This document shows, piece after piece, positions 7,025-14,820 of a DNA stretch of 64,000 bases (its first letter is position 1; each line of letters begins with the position of its first letter). The stretch is taken from contig CANQVK010000016.1 in assembly GCA_947627275.1 (NCBI GenBank), positions 1-64,000 on the forward strand, given 5' to 3'. The stretch comes from an uncultured Ruminococcus sp. (GTDB lineage Bacteria > Bacillota > Clostridia > Oscillospirales > Ruminococcaceae). The translations under genes were made by a program, and so were the position numbers. The notes under the pieces are model-generated. The model was not told the DNA's origin and searched no databases. It saw only the letters and a program-made list of their open reading frames with translations.

Positions 7025-7588
7025 ATGTACAGAGCTTTTATCATTTCCCGTCCCGATCAGACCGCCGATACTGTCCGCCGAACTCTGCAAAGTCTCGGCT
7101 TTGACAGCATATCCGAAGCCTCCGCAGGCGGTGAAGCGCGGCGTATCATAAGAAGCGAAAATCCTCCCGAACTTATCATAATCAACGCCCCTCTGCCCGA
7201 TGAATTCGGGATAGAGCTTGCCGAAGCCGCCGCCGAAGCAAATGCCAAAACAATACTTCTTTGCAGCGGAAATATTGCCGACGAACTTTCGGACAGGCTT
7301 TCGGCATATGACGTTCTCGTCCTTTCAAAGCCCGTTGACCGTGACGTTCTTCGCAGCGGAATACGTCTGCTTGAAGCCGATGCTGCGCCGTTTTCCGATA
7401 TTGAGGAATCAGACGAGGTACTCCGCAGAATAGGCGACATCAGGCTGATAAACAAGGCGAAATCGGCTCTTATGAAGTATCTTCGCTTTACCGAACCGCA
7501 GGCGCACCGTTATATCGAAAAGCAGGCAATGAACAACCGCTGCACAAGGCGTGAAGCGGCAGAAAAAATAATCACGGATATTTTATAA
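7025..7588 (+). CDS. ANTAR-domain regulator with a degenerate receiver domain
   Basis: A 187-residue protein: N-terminal CheY-like receiver (1-120) and C-terminal ANTAR RNA-binding domain (about 130-187, LINKAKSALMKYLRFTEPQA and the following helices). ANTAR proteins act as antiterminators by binding paired hexaloop hairpins in mRNA. In the receiver, the usual phospho-acceptor Asp position reads N within IIINAPLPDEFG, and the acidic DD pair near the N-terminus is not present, while the Lys of SKPV is kept. It is therefore unlikely to be switched by phosphorylation. GGGGC precedes the ATG, nine bases after the GS-like gene, so the two are one operon. Confidence 0.85.
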   Translation: MYRAFIISRPDQTADTVRRTLQSLGFDSISEASAGGEARRIIRSENPPELIIINAPLPDEFGIELAEAAAEANAKTILLCSGNIADELSDRLSAYDVLVLSKPVDRDVLRSGIRLLEADAAPFSDIEESDEVLRRIGDIRLINKAKSALMKYLRFTEPQAHRYIEKQAMNNRCTRREAAEKIITDIL

Positions 7589-7593
7589 AATAA

Positions 7594-7625
7594 GAGAACG
7601 CCCTAACTTGCAGGGCGTTCCCTTG
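7594..7625. terminator. Bidirectional terminator after the ANTAR gene
   Basis: Perfect stem GAACGCCCT (7596-7604) / AGGGCGTTC (7612-7620) with flanking T-rich bases. Nearly the same hairpin, with a similar loop ending CTTGC, occurs at 8695-8723, on the other side of the DUF11 gene. Confidence 0.75.
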
Positions 7626-7628
7626 ATT

Positions 7629-8507
7629 TTATTGATCAGCCGAAGAAGAAATAGTACCTGTTATAACAAGCGTACTTGTTCCGGGCTGTACCGCCCATGC
7701 GCCTGTTGTTTCGTCCTGACTGAACGTTGCGGCAGGGACGGTGATACGTCCGTCTAACGATGTGAACTCGCCGTTTGCTGCGCTGTACGTGTAATCAGTA
7801 CCGCTTACCCACGGAGCGCCGTTGAACGTTACGGAAGAAATATTCAGCACAGGGTCAAAGGTATCTCTGAATATTACGTTGTCGCCTGCGTCCGCCGCCG
7901 TACTGCCGTAATTCTGGATAGTAAAGGTATAAGTGACAGTTCCGTTTTCGGACACTACCAGCGGATCGAGAGATTTGCTGATAGTAAGATTTGCGTCCGT
8001 ATTGTGATTAATGGTTTCCTCGGCGGTAACAGGATTTACAAGACCGCCGCCCGTTACTGTTGCTGTATTCGTAATTGAAGAAGTTCCGCCCACAGGCGCA
8101 AACTGGTTCGGACGGGCAGTATAGATAATTATGGCGTTGCCGTTTGCCGGAACTCGTATTCCCTCAAAGGTGAGCGGTTCTTCCGCCGAGACCTCGGGGT
8201 CGGTCTGCTTAACGCCGTTTACATAATAATTCACCGTGCCTGCAACATAAGTCAGCGGAACTACCTCCGTTGCACTGTTTGGCAGGGTATATCTGCCTAA
8301 ATCGTCCGTGACCGTAAGGTCTGTAAAATCGGTATCGCCGCTGTTTACCATACTTATGACATAAGTTATATCTCCCGTACCCGTATAGGTATCGGAAACG
8401 GCATTTTTATCTGCTGACAGGGTCGCAACTATCTCGCCTGCCGTTATATTTGAACCGGTCACGTTTCCGTTATAGGAAAGCGTAGCCTGATTATAAAAGA
8501 CTGCCAT
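7629..8507 (-). CDS. DUF11-repeat protein, probably cell surface
   Basis: A 292-residue protein rich in Thr, Ser, Asn and Val with almost no Cys or Lys. It holds two beta-sandwich repeats of the DUF11 type: one around residues 40-110 (GDITYVISMVNSGDTDFTDL) and one around 185-260 (TVTYTFTIQNYGSTAADAG). Such domains usually build surface or structural proteins. No signal peptide, membrane segment or sorting signal is visible; it begins MAVFYNQATLSYNG. AGGGGG lies upstream of the ATG. The gene is flanked by two near-identical hairpins in the same orientation (7594 and 8695), which may mean it arrived as a unit. Confidence 0.7.
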   Translation of the reverse strand: MAVFYNQATLSYNGNVTGSNITAGEIVATLSADKNAVSDTYTGTGDITYVISMVNSGDTDFTDLTVTDDLGRYTLPNSATEVVPLTYVAGTVNYYVNGVKQTDPEVSAEEPLTFEGIRVPANGNAIIIYTARPNQFAPVGGTSSITNTATVTGGGLVNPVTAEETINHNTDANLTISKSLDPLVVSENGTVTYTFTIQNYGSTAADAGDNVIFRDTFDPVLNISSVTFNGAPWVSGTDYTYSAANGEFTSLDGRITVPAATFSQDETTGAWAVQPGTSTLVITGTISSSADQ

Positions 8508-8628
8508 ATTCAGTCCCCCTAACGTAGATCAATTGCAGCTTTTCCGCTGCTTTTATATAATATGTATATCGCAGACAAAAAGTTAAAAAACCCCTTTTAT
8601 TTTTTTCAATAATATGATATAATATATT

Positions 8629-8870
8629 CACAGTTTACAACTTAAGGTATTATTTTTCCTTTATTAAAGGCACGGTGTACCATGTTCTTAATAAGGGAAC
8701 GCCCTCTCTTGCAGGGCGTTCCCTCTTTCAAAACAGTACGTTGGACTGTTTTGAAATTCACCCTTTGCGGAGCGCTTAAACGATTTGTGGGACGCTGTCC
8801 CACACCCTGCCAGAGGCGCTGCCTCTGGACTCCGCCAAAGGGACACCGTCCCTTTGGAATCCCAATGTTA
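8629..8870. mobile_element. Hairpin-array element (copy A), five consecutive hairpins
   Basis: Starts with CACAGTTTACAACTTAAG (8629-8646), a match to the end sequence of the family. It then holds five perfect or near-perfect hairpins: 8695-8723 (GGGAACGCCCT), 8727-8755 (TTCAAAACAGT), 8787-8803 (GTGGGAC-GCT-GTCCCAC), 8810-8828 (CCAGAGGC-GCT-GCCTCTGG) and 8835-8857 (CCAAAGGGAC-ACC-GTCCCTTTGG). No convincing right end is seen. It lies between the divergent DUF11 gene and the yfhO-like gene, probably within the latter's leader. An ORF across it is only a by-product of the repeats. Confidence 0.7.
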
Positions 8871-8907
8871 GTTTACTTAAATAATAATAATTTTTCGGGA
8901 GGTTGAA

Positions 8908-11424
8908 ATGAAAAATCAACAACTCAGATATACGCAATATTCAAAAGAAAAATATCTCACCGCCTTTCTTCTCGGCTTTGTGACCCTGCTGACAGTGATG
9001 ATACCCGTAATGATATGCGATAAAGGCTATTTCATCTATTACGGCGACTTCAACGCACAGCAGATACCTTTCTACAACCTTGCAAACGACGCCGTCCGAA
9101 ACGGACAATTCGGCTGGAACTGGTACACCGATCTCGGCTCCGATCTTATGATCTCCTATTCATTCTATCTTATAGCAAGTCCGTTTTTTTGGCTTACAAC
9201 GATACTTCCCCGTGTGTTGGTCAGCTACTCCCTGCCCGTACTTCTTGCGCTGAAACACGGATTTGCTTCTTTGACCGCATATATTTACATCAGAAGATTT
9301 GTACGCTCCAAAGAAGCGGCTCTCACAGGCGCAATGCTTTACGCCTATTCGGGATTTCAGGTTTTCAACATCTTTTTCAATCACTTTCAGGACGTGACCG
9401 CTTTCTTCCCCCTTATGCTCATTGCTATGGAGGAAAACATCTGCAACCGCCGCAGAGGTTGGTTCGCCGTTATCGTGGCGTTTATGGCGGCTCTTAATTA
9501 CTATTTTTTCACGGGACAAGCCGTTTTCCTCATTCTCTATTTCTTCATGAGAATGCCGTGCCGCGATTTCCCCGTTACCTTCAGAAAATTTCTCGGTCTG
9601 TTTGCCGAAGCCGTCATCGGTACGGCTATAGCGGGATTTATCCTGCTCCCCTCGGCTCTCGGAATTTTGGAAAATTACCGTGTAAGTCAGCGTCTGTACG
9701 GTGACAGGTATATTTTCTACAGCGAGGATTCCCGTGTCATGAGGATAATACAGACATTCTTCCTGCCGTCCGACATTCCTGCACGTCCGAACCTTTTCAA
9801 GAGCGACGGCGCAAAATGGTCGTCCGTAGGCGGATATATGCCGCTTTTCTCAATGCTGGGCGTTATAACGTTCATGCGGACAAGAAAAAAACACTGGGCG
9901 GCAAGGCTGTCGTGGATATGTATATTCTGCTCGTTTATCCCGATCCTCAACAGCATGTTCTACACGTTCAATTCCTCATACTACGCACGGTGGTTTTACA
10001 TGCCGATCCTGATTTTTGCTATGATGACCGCACAGACACTTGACGACGAGGACGCCGACTTCAAGCCCGCCGTTATCATTACTGCCGCCGTTATGGTATT
10101 TTTCGGTCTTATATCGTTCATTCCTGAAAAAAAGGACGACAAGCTAAGCTGGTTCACTCTGCCGTATGATTTCGGCTATTTCTGGCTGACATTCGGGATC
10201 GCCGCAGCAATGCTTTTCTTTGCCGTATATATCCTGCACCGAAAGAAAAAAGGGCTTTTCTACGAAAAGCTCATGGTTTTCTCAACAGCCGCCGCAAGCC
10301 TTGTTTGCGTGCTGTGTACGGTACTTTACGGCGCAGTAACTCCTGAGTCCGCCCATGATTATATTGACAAAGCTATAAACGGCGGTGACGGCGTTTATGA
10401 AGAAGTTTCGGAGGATAATTTTTTCCGGATAGATATATCCGAAAACTGCGACAACTATCCCATGCTGTGGAAGCTTCCCAATATGAGGGCGTTTCAGAGC
10501 GTTGTGACGACCTCTATAATGGATTTTTACGATTCAATAGGCGTTCAGCGGGACGTTGCGTCACGTGCGGACGTTACCCACTACACCCTCAGAGGTCTTT
10601 TCTCCGTAAAATATTTTTACCGCGAAAAGGTTGACGGGTATACCTATGAGGAGCTTAAGTCGGGAAAGGTCGCATCGGACGACAGCGAAACCTCCGATAA
10701 AAACGGCGTTAAGGCTTCACGGATAGACATTACCAAGGAACTTCCCGGCTTTGAATACGTCGGCTCAAACGACAAATTTGAGATCTACGAAAATACTCTG
10801 TATATCCCCATGGGATTCGGATACGATACGTTCGTTTCCGAAAAAAATGCCGAGGAAAAGGGAAAAAATACCCGTGAAAAAGTCCTCATGAAGGCGCTTA
10901 TCCTTAACGATGAACAGATAGAGAAATATTCCGATATTATGACGGAAGCAGACCCGACGATCTTCGGCTCAAATAAAGACGACTACATCAGAGCATGTCT
11001 GCAAAAGCGCAGGAACTGTTCCGACAGCTTCACATTCGATTCAAAGGGATTCCAGTCCAAAATAACTCTCGATAAGCCGCAGCTCGTATTTTTCAGCGTT
11101 CCCTACAGCAAGGGCTGGACAGCCGAGGTCAACGGTCAGTCCGCCGATGTTGAACGGGTATCATACGGCTTTATGGCAGTAAAAGCCGAGGCGGGTACGA
11201 ACGCTATCGCTTTCCATTACACGACCCCCGGACTTAAAACAGGTCTTATAATTTCAGCAGGCGGACTTACAGCGCTTATCGTTCTGCTGATAATATGCCG
11301 TTTTACCGACAAGAAACAAAAATTCAACAAAATATCCCACAGCTATGATTATGATTCATGCCAAAAGATAACAGCCGCAGAGGTTTACACCCGAAGCTGC
11401 GCAAAGAATAAGGAGGAAAAGTAA
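8908..11424 (+). CDS. YfhO-family membrane protein (GT-C type, lipid-linked sugar transfer)
   Basis: An 838-residue polytopic membrane protein. After a cytoplasmic N-terminus, helices begin at about residue 18, and the first outer loop contains GDFNAQQIPFYN, the acidic motif typical of YfhO and other GT-C glycosyltransferase-like proteins. About a dozen helices run to residue 475, then a soluble beta-rich region (480-780), one last helix and a Lys-rich tail. YfhO in Bacillus is implicated in teichoic acid glycosylation; the substrate here is unknown. GGGAGG precedes the ATG. The stop codon directly abuts the next start. Confidence 0.85.
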   Translation: MKNQQLRYTQYSKEKYLTAFLLGFVTLLTVMIPVMICDKGYFIYYGDFNAQQIPFYNLANDAVRNGQFGWNWYTDLGSDLMISYSFYLIASPFFWLTTILPRVLVSYSLPVLLALKHGFASLTAYIYIRRFVRSKEAALTGAMLYAYSGFQVFNIFFNHFQDVTAFFPLMLIAMEENICNRRRGWFAVIVAFMAALNYYFFTGQAVFLILYFFMRMPCRDFPVTFRKFLGLFAEAVIGTAIAGFILLPSALGILENYRVSQRLYGDRYIFYSEDSRVMRIIQTFFLPSDIPARPNLFKSDGAKWSSVGGYMPLFSMLGVITFMRTRKKHWAARLSWICIFCSFIPILNSMFYTFNSSYYARWFYMPILIFAMMTAQTLDDEDADFKPAVIITAAVMVFFGLISFIPEKKDDKLSWFTLPYDFGYFWLTFGIAAAMLFFAVYILHRKKKGLFYEKLMVFSTAAASLVCVLCTVLYGAVTPESAHDYIDKAINGGDGVYEEVSEDNFFRIDISENCDNYPMLWKLPNMRAFQSVVTTSIMDFYDSIGVQRDVASRADVTHYTLRGLFSVKYFYREKVDGYTYEELKSGKVASDDSETSDKNGVKASRIDITKELPGFEYVGSNDKFEIYENTLYIPMGFGYDTFVSEKNAEEKGKNTREKVLMKALILNDEQIEKYSDIMTEADPTIFGSNKDDYIRACLQKRRNCSDSFTFDSKGFQSKITLDKPQLVFFSVPYSKGWTAEVNGQSADVERVSYGFMAVKAEAGTNAIAFHYTTPGLKTGLIISAGGLTALIVLLIICRFTDKKQKFNKISHSYDYDSCQKITAAEVYTRSCAKNKEEK

Positions 11425-11961
11425 ATGCACCTTGACGAAAAAACAATCAAAAGCGAAGTTATATACGAGGGAAAGATATTCACCATAACCCACGATACGG
11501 CTCTGCTCGAAAACGGCAGTACGGCTGTCCGTGACATTCTCCTGCACCACGGCGGAGTATGCGTAATTCCCGTGACGGAGGAAAACGAAATTTTCCTTGT
11601 AAAGCAGTACCGCTATCCATTTCACACTGTTACAAGAGAAGTTCCTGCCGGCAAGCTCGAAAAGGGAGAAAACCACCTCGAATGCGGAAAACGTGAGCTT
11701 ATGGAGGAAACGGGCTATATCTGCGAGGAAATGATATACCTCGGCGAAATGCTGCCCACCCCTGCGTACAATTCCGAAATAACCTACATGTACCTTGCCA
11801 AAGGTTTGAAATTCAGCCGTCAGAACCTCGACCCGGACGAATTTCTCGATGTGGAGAAAATTCCCCTTGCCGACGCTGTAAAGCTTGTTATGGACGGAAC
11901 TATCCGCGACGGAAAAACACAGATCGCCGTCCTTAAAGCCGCAAGAATGCTTAACGTTTAA
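11425..11961 (+). CDS. Nudix hydrolase, ADP-ribose pyrophosphatase type
   Basis: A 178-residue Nudix enzyme. The Nudix box is complete around residues 74-96: GKLEKGENHLECGKRELMEE followed by TGY, with the PAGKLEKGE approach typical of ADP-ribose pyrophosphatases that split ADP-ribose to AMP and ribose 5-phosphate. The N-terminal strand region KSEVIYEGKIFTI is also typical. AAGGAGG lies inside the last codons of the yfhO-like gene and the ATG follows its stop codon directly, so the two genes are translationally coupled. Confidence 0.9.
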   Translation: MHLDEKTIKSEVIYEGKIFTITHDTALLENGSTAVRDILLHHGGVCVIPVTEENEIFLVKQYRYPFHTVTREVPAGKLEKGENHLECGKRELMEETGYICEEMIYLGEMLPTPAYNSEITYMYLAKGLKFSRQNLDPDEFLDVEKIPLADAVKLVMDGTIRDGKTQIAVLKAARMLNV

Positions 11962-11983
11962 AATATACACTTCAGTCTGCCAA

Positions 11984-12212
11984 ATGTCGTCAGCTTAAGC
12001 AGGGGGACTCCGTCCCCCTGCACCCCCTGCCAAAGGGGTGACCCCTTTGGAATCTCAGTTGTCGTAAATTTACCTGTATAAAGCCGCCTTATTTATTTGT
12101 AAATTTAAGTTCACATGGCTTTATACAGGTAAATTTACGATATTGGGTTCTAAGAGCTACCTCTCTGGCAAGAATGAACGGTAACAAAATTCTCTTAAGT
12201 TGTTGACAGTGA
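11984..12212. mobile_element. Hairpin-type MITE (copy B) with nested 24-bp inverted repeat
   Basis: Left end TGTCGTCAGCTTAAGC (11985-12000) and right end CTTAAGTTGTTGACAGTGA (reverse of the family end). Inside: hairpin CAGGGGGAC-TCC-GTCCCCCTG, hairpin CCAAAGGGG-TGA-CCCCTTTGG, then a perfect 24-bp inverted repeat (12062-12085 and 12117-12140, beginning TCGTAAATTTACC). Copy C at 24067 has the same order but another stem sequence at this third position. It fills the gap between the Nudix gene and spoVG. Confidence 0.75.
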
Positions 12213-12217
12213 TAATA

Positions 12218-12252
12218 AAAGACCTGCTCCCAAATAATGGAGCAGGTCTTTT
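12218..12252 (-). terminator. Terminator of spoVG
   Basis: Perfect 11-bp stem AGACCTGCTCC (12220-12230) / GGAGCAGGTCT (12239-12249). On the minus strand it is followed by TTTTATTAT, fitting the end of spoVG, and on the plus strand by TTTTTGG. Confidence 0.8.
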
Positions 12253-12267
12253 TGGTAACAAGTTTAA

Positions 12268-12633
12268 TTATTCAGCCTCTTTAACGTCAGAAGCCTCTGC
12301 CGATTCAATTGTCGCAGCATATGTAGCCTCTACAGCTGCCTCGTAAGCGTTTGCCGCTTCATCCTCGGCCGCCATAAGAGCCGCCTGACGCTCATAAGCC
12401 TCAAGAATACTCTCCTCAATAATCTTTCTTGCATCGGGTGAAATAGGATGAACGATGTCACGGAAAATTCCGTTTTCATCCCTTCTGCTGGGCATTGCAA
12501 CAAATAATCTTTCATCGCCCTGAACTACTTTGATGTCATGTACCGCAAGCATATCGTCAATTGTTATCGACACTACGGCGCGAAGTCTGCCTCCTGACAT
12601 CAGCTTTCTGATTTTTACGTCTGTGATCTGCAT
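12268..12633 (-). CDS. spoVG: Septation/sporulation regulator SpoVG
   Basis: SpoVG is a small DNA/RNA-binding regulator of septation, sporulation and virulence genes. The 121-residue product starts MQITDVKIRKLMSGGRLRAV and keeps the conserved core (DIKVVQGDERLFVAMPSRR, HPISPDARKIIEESIL). The C-terminal 30 residues are an Ala/Glu-rich tail that varies in the family. The ATG at 12633 is chosen because TAAGGAGG stands upstream and the family starts here; the longer frame to 12714 runs across the promoter. Gene is monocistronic, with its own promoter and terminator. Confidence 0.95.
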   Translation of the reverse strand: MQITDVKIRKLMSGGRLRAVVSITIDDMLAVHDIKVVQGDERLFVAMPSRRDENGIFRDIVHPISPDARKIIEESILEAYERQAALMAAEDEAANAYEAAVEATYAATIESAEASDVKEAE

Positions 12634-12666
12634 TATGAAAAACCTCCTTATGACTTGACATATATT

Positions 12667-12695
12667 ATAATACTCCAATTTCTCGATCGCTCCAA
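12667..12695 (-). promoter_or_regulatory. Promoter of spoVG
   Basis: Minus strand TTGGAG (12695-12690), 17-base spacer, TATTAT (12672-12667), about 34 bases before the start codon. An overlapping TATAAT (12669-12664) gives a 20-base spacer and is less likely. Confidence 0.5.
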
Positions 12696-12872
12696 AAACG
12701 ACCTTACTCCACATATATGCCTAAATTATATTATAACTCATATTTCGGAAAAAATCAATACATTTTTTCAAAAAATTCACGTATTTTGCAAATTGTCGCT
12801 CGATTCAGCCTTAAAGGTAAAAATAATTGCAAAAAACTCGTTAATTTCCGTCATATTTTTCCTTTTTCCCTA

Positions 12873-12901
12873 TTGAAATAATTTGAAAAATATAGTATAA
12901 T
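12873..12901 (+). promoter_or_regulatory. Promoter of the murC-zapA operon
   Basis: TTGAAA (12873-12878), 17-base spacer, TATAAT (12896-12901). The 95-base leader to murC contains a small hairpin CGCTGTT-TAC-AACAGCG. Together with the spoVG promoter this accounts for the 360-base gap from 12634 to 12997, in which I see nothing else. Confidence 0.75.
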
Positions 12902-12997
12902 AATAGAATAGGATTATTATGCGCTGTTTACAACAGCGGCGAGTATATCTTGCAATCCTGAAAAACGGCATCAGCAATAAAAGGAACGGTGATATAA

Positions 12998-14410
12998 TTG
13001 GACAGAAATATACTGAACGGAAAAAAACATATCCATTTCATCGGTATCGGCGGCTCGGGAATGTACCCACTCGCTCAGATACTTCACGGTCAGGGCTTCT
13101 ATCTTACGGGCTCGGACAATAACGAAACTGAAACTCTCGATGCGGTAAGAAGCATGGGTATTCCCGTGTTTATCGGACAGAGAGCGGAAAATATAGAGGG
13201 TGCGGACTTAATAGTCCACACCGCCGCCATCATGGCTGACAATCCCGAGCTTATCGCCGCAAAAGCAAGCGGCGTGCCTGTACTTGAACGTGCTGACCTG
13301 CTCGGTATCGTGACCGACCGATACGACAGGGCGATCTGCGTTTCAGGAACTCACGGCAAGACCTCCACTACGTCGATGATAACTCAGATAATGTGTACCG
13401 CAGGCATCGACATTTCTGCGTATATTGGCGGAAAACTCCCCTGCATAGGCGGAAGCGGAAAAGCGGGAACAAGCGATATACTCGTTTGTGAATCCTGCGA
13501 ATTTGAAGATCACTTTCTCAAATTTTCCCCCGATATTTCGGTAGTTCTCAACATTGACGCCGATCATCTTGACTACTTCGGAACTCTCGAAAACATCGTC
13601 AAATCATTTAATAAATTTAATCAAAAAACTTCAAAATGTATTATCATCAACGGTTCGGACGAAAATTCCATGAGATCATTGGAAGGCGTTGGAGGCAAGG
13701 AAATAATTACCTTCGGCAGCACGGCGGACTGCGACTACTACCCCGAAAATATCAGCCACAACGGTCTGCTTACCTCGTATGACGCCGTATATAAAGGCGA
13801 AAATCTTGGCAGGATAACGCTCCATGTAGCGGGTATCCACAATGTAATGAACTCTTTGGCGGCTGTTGCTGCCGCAAGATACTGCGGCGTTGACTTTGAA
13901 TATATCGCTAAGGGACTTGAAGGATTCAGGGGCGCAAAACGCCGTTTCGATAAGCTTGGCGAAGTCAACGGAATTACCGTCGTGGACGATTACGCCCACC
14001 ACCCGACCGAACTCGAAGCCACCCTCAATGCGGCTATGGAAATGAATTTCCGCAAGGTATGGGCGATATTCCAGCCCTTTACTTTCAGCCGCACAAGCCT
14101 GCTCCTCGACGACTTCGCACGAGTTCTGCAGATCCCCGACTATACCCTGCTCACCGATATTATGGGAAGCCGTGAAAAAAATACCTACGGCATTTTCACA
14201 CGTCATTTGGCGGAAAAAATACCCGGCTGTATCTGGTTTCCGCAGGACGAGACTGCCGAATGGACGGACGAACGAAAATACTTTAACTTCGGACAGATAT
14301 GCGATCACGTATGCGAAAACGCCCGATCGGGCGATCTCGTAATAACTCTCGGCTGCGGCGACGCCTATAAGATAGCTAAAATGATCCTTAAAAAGCTTTC
14401 GGAAAAATAA
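12998..14410 (+). CDS. murC: UDP-N-acetylmuramate--L-alanine ligase
   Basis: MurC adds L-Ala to UDP-MurNAc, the first amino acid step of the peptidoglycan stem peptide, in the cytoplasm using ATP. The 470-residue product has the N-terminal UDP-binding motif HFIGIGGSGM (12-21), the Mur ligase P-loop GTHGKTSTT (around 117-125), and the C-terminal DDYAHHPTE motif. The start is TTG at 12998 with GGTGAT upstream; no ATG is available before the conserved N-terminus. It heads a cluster with zapA, a U32 protease and dut, close to mreBCD. Confidence 0.95.
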   Translation: MDRNILNGKKHIHFIGIGGSGMYPLAQILHGQGFYLTGSDNNETETLDAVRSMGIPVFIGQRAENIEGADLIVHTAAIMADNPELIAAKASGVPVLERADLLGIVTDRYDRAICVSGTHGKTSTTSMITQIMCTAGIDISAYIGGKLPCIGGSGKAGTSDILVCESCEFEDHFLKFSPDISVVLNIDADHLDYFGTLENIVKSFNKFNQKTSKCIIINGSDENSMRSLEGVGGKEIITFGSTADCDYYPENISHNGLLTSYDAVYKGENLGRITLHVAGIHNVMNSLAAVAAARYCGVDFEYIAKGLEGFRGAKRRFDKLGEVNGITVVDDYAHHPTELEATLNAAMEMNFRKVWAIFQPFTFSRTSLLLDDFARVLQIPDYTLLTDIMGSREKNTYGIFTRHLAEKIPGCIWFPQDETAEWTDERKYFNFGQICDHVCENARSGDLVITLGCGDAYKIAKMILKKLSEK

Positions 14411-14451
14411 TAAATAATAAAGATAAATAAATAAAAAGAAAGGAAACAAAA

Positions 14452-14820
14452 ATGCTTAACGATGTAAAAGTTATAATCTGCGGAAAGGAATACAAGCTCC
14501 GCACTGCCGAATCCCCCAACTACGTGTTTTCCCTCGCCCGTTCTTTAGAAGCAAAGATAAGCGAGCATATGAATTCTGGCAGCGGAACTTCTCCGTATAC
14601 GGCAGCTATCATGGTCGCTCTCAGCGTACTCGACGATCTCAACAAAGCCAATCAGCGGCTTGAAAACATTCGCACTCAGACTAAAGAATACGTTGACGAA
14701 GCAGGCAAAAACCGTATCGAGCGCGATTCCGCACAAAAAGAAATAGAAGCCCTTAAAGCGAAAATAGTTCAGCTGGAAAATATGGTAAAGCTGAAACAGC
14801 TCAAGGAAAGCATTGAATGA
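14452..14820 (+). CDS. zapA: Cell division protein ZapA
   Basis: ZapA bundles FtsZ protofilaments at the division site. The 122-residue product begins MLNDVKVIICGKEYKLRTAE, the usual ZapA head, and ends in a long helix (about 60-120) with heptad character that forms the coiled-coil dimer. AAAGAAAGGA lies upstream of the ATG, 41 bases after murC. Its last four bases overlap the start of the U32 protease gene (ATGA), a gene pair often seen in Clostridia. Confidence 0.9.
   Translation: MLNDVKVIICGKEYKLRTAESPNYVFSLARSLEAKISEHMNSGSGTSPYTAAIMVALSVLDDLNKANQRLENIRTQTKEYVDEAGKNRIERDSAQKEIEALKAKIVQLENMVKLKQLKESIE

Noticed and set aside
8682-8906. 74-codon ORF upstream of the yfhO-like gene
   Set aside because: Lies entirely over the hairpin array; its sequence is a by-product of the repeats.
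12919-13122. 67-codon ORF in the murC leader with AGGA upstream
   Set aside because: Overlaps the conserved murC start out of frame, and shows no recognisable sequence; murC has its own start signal.
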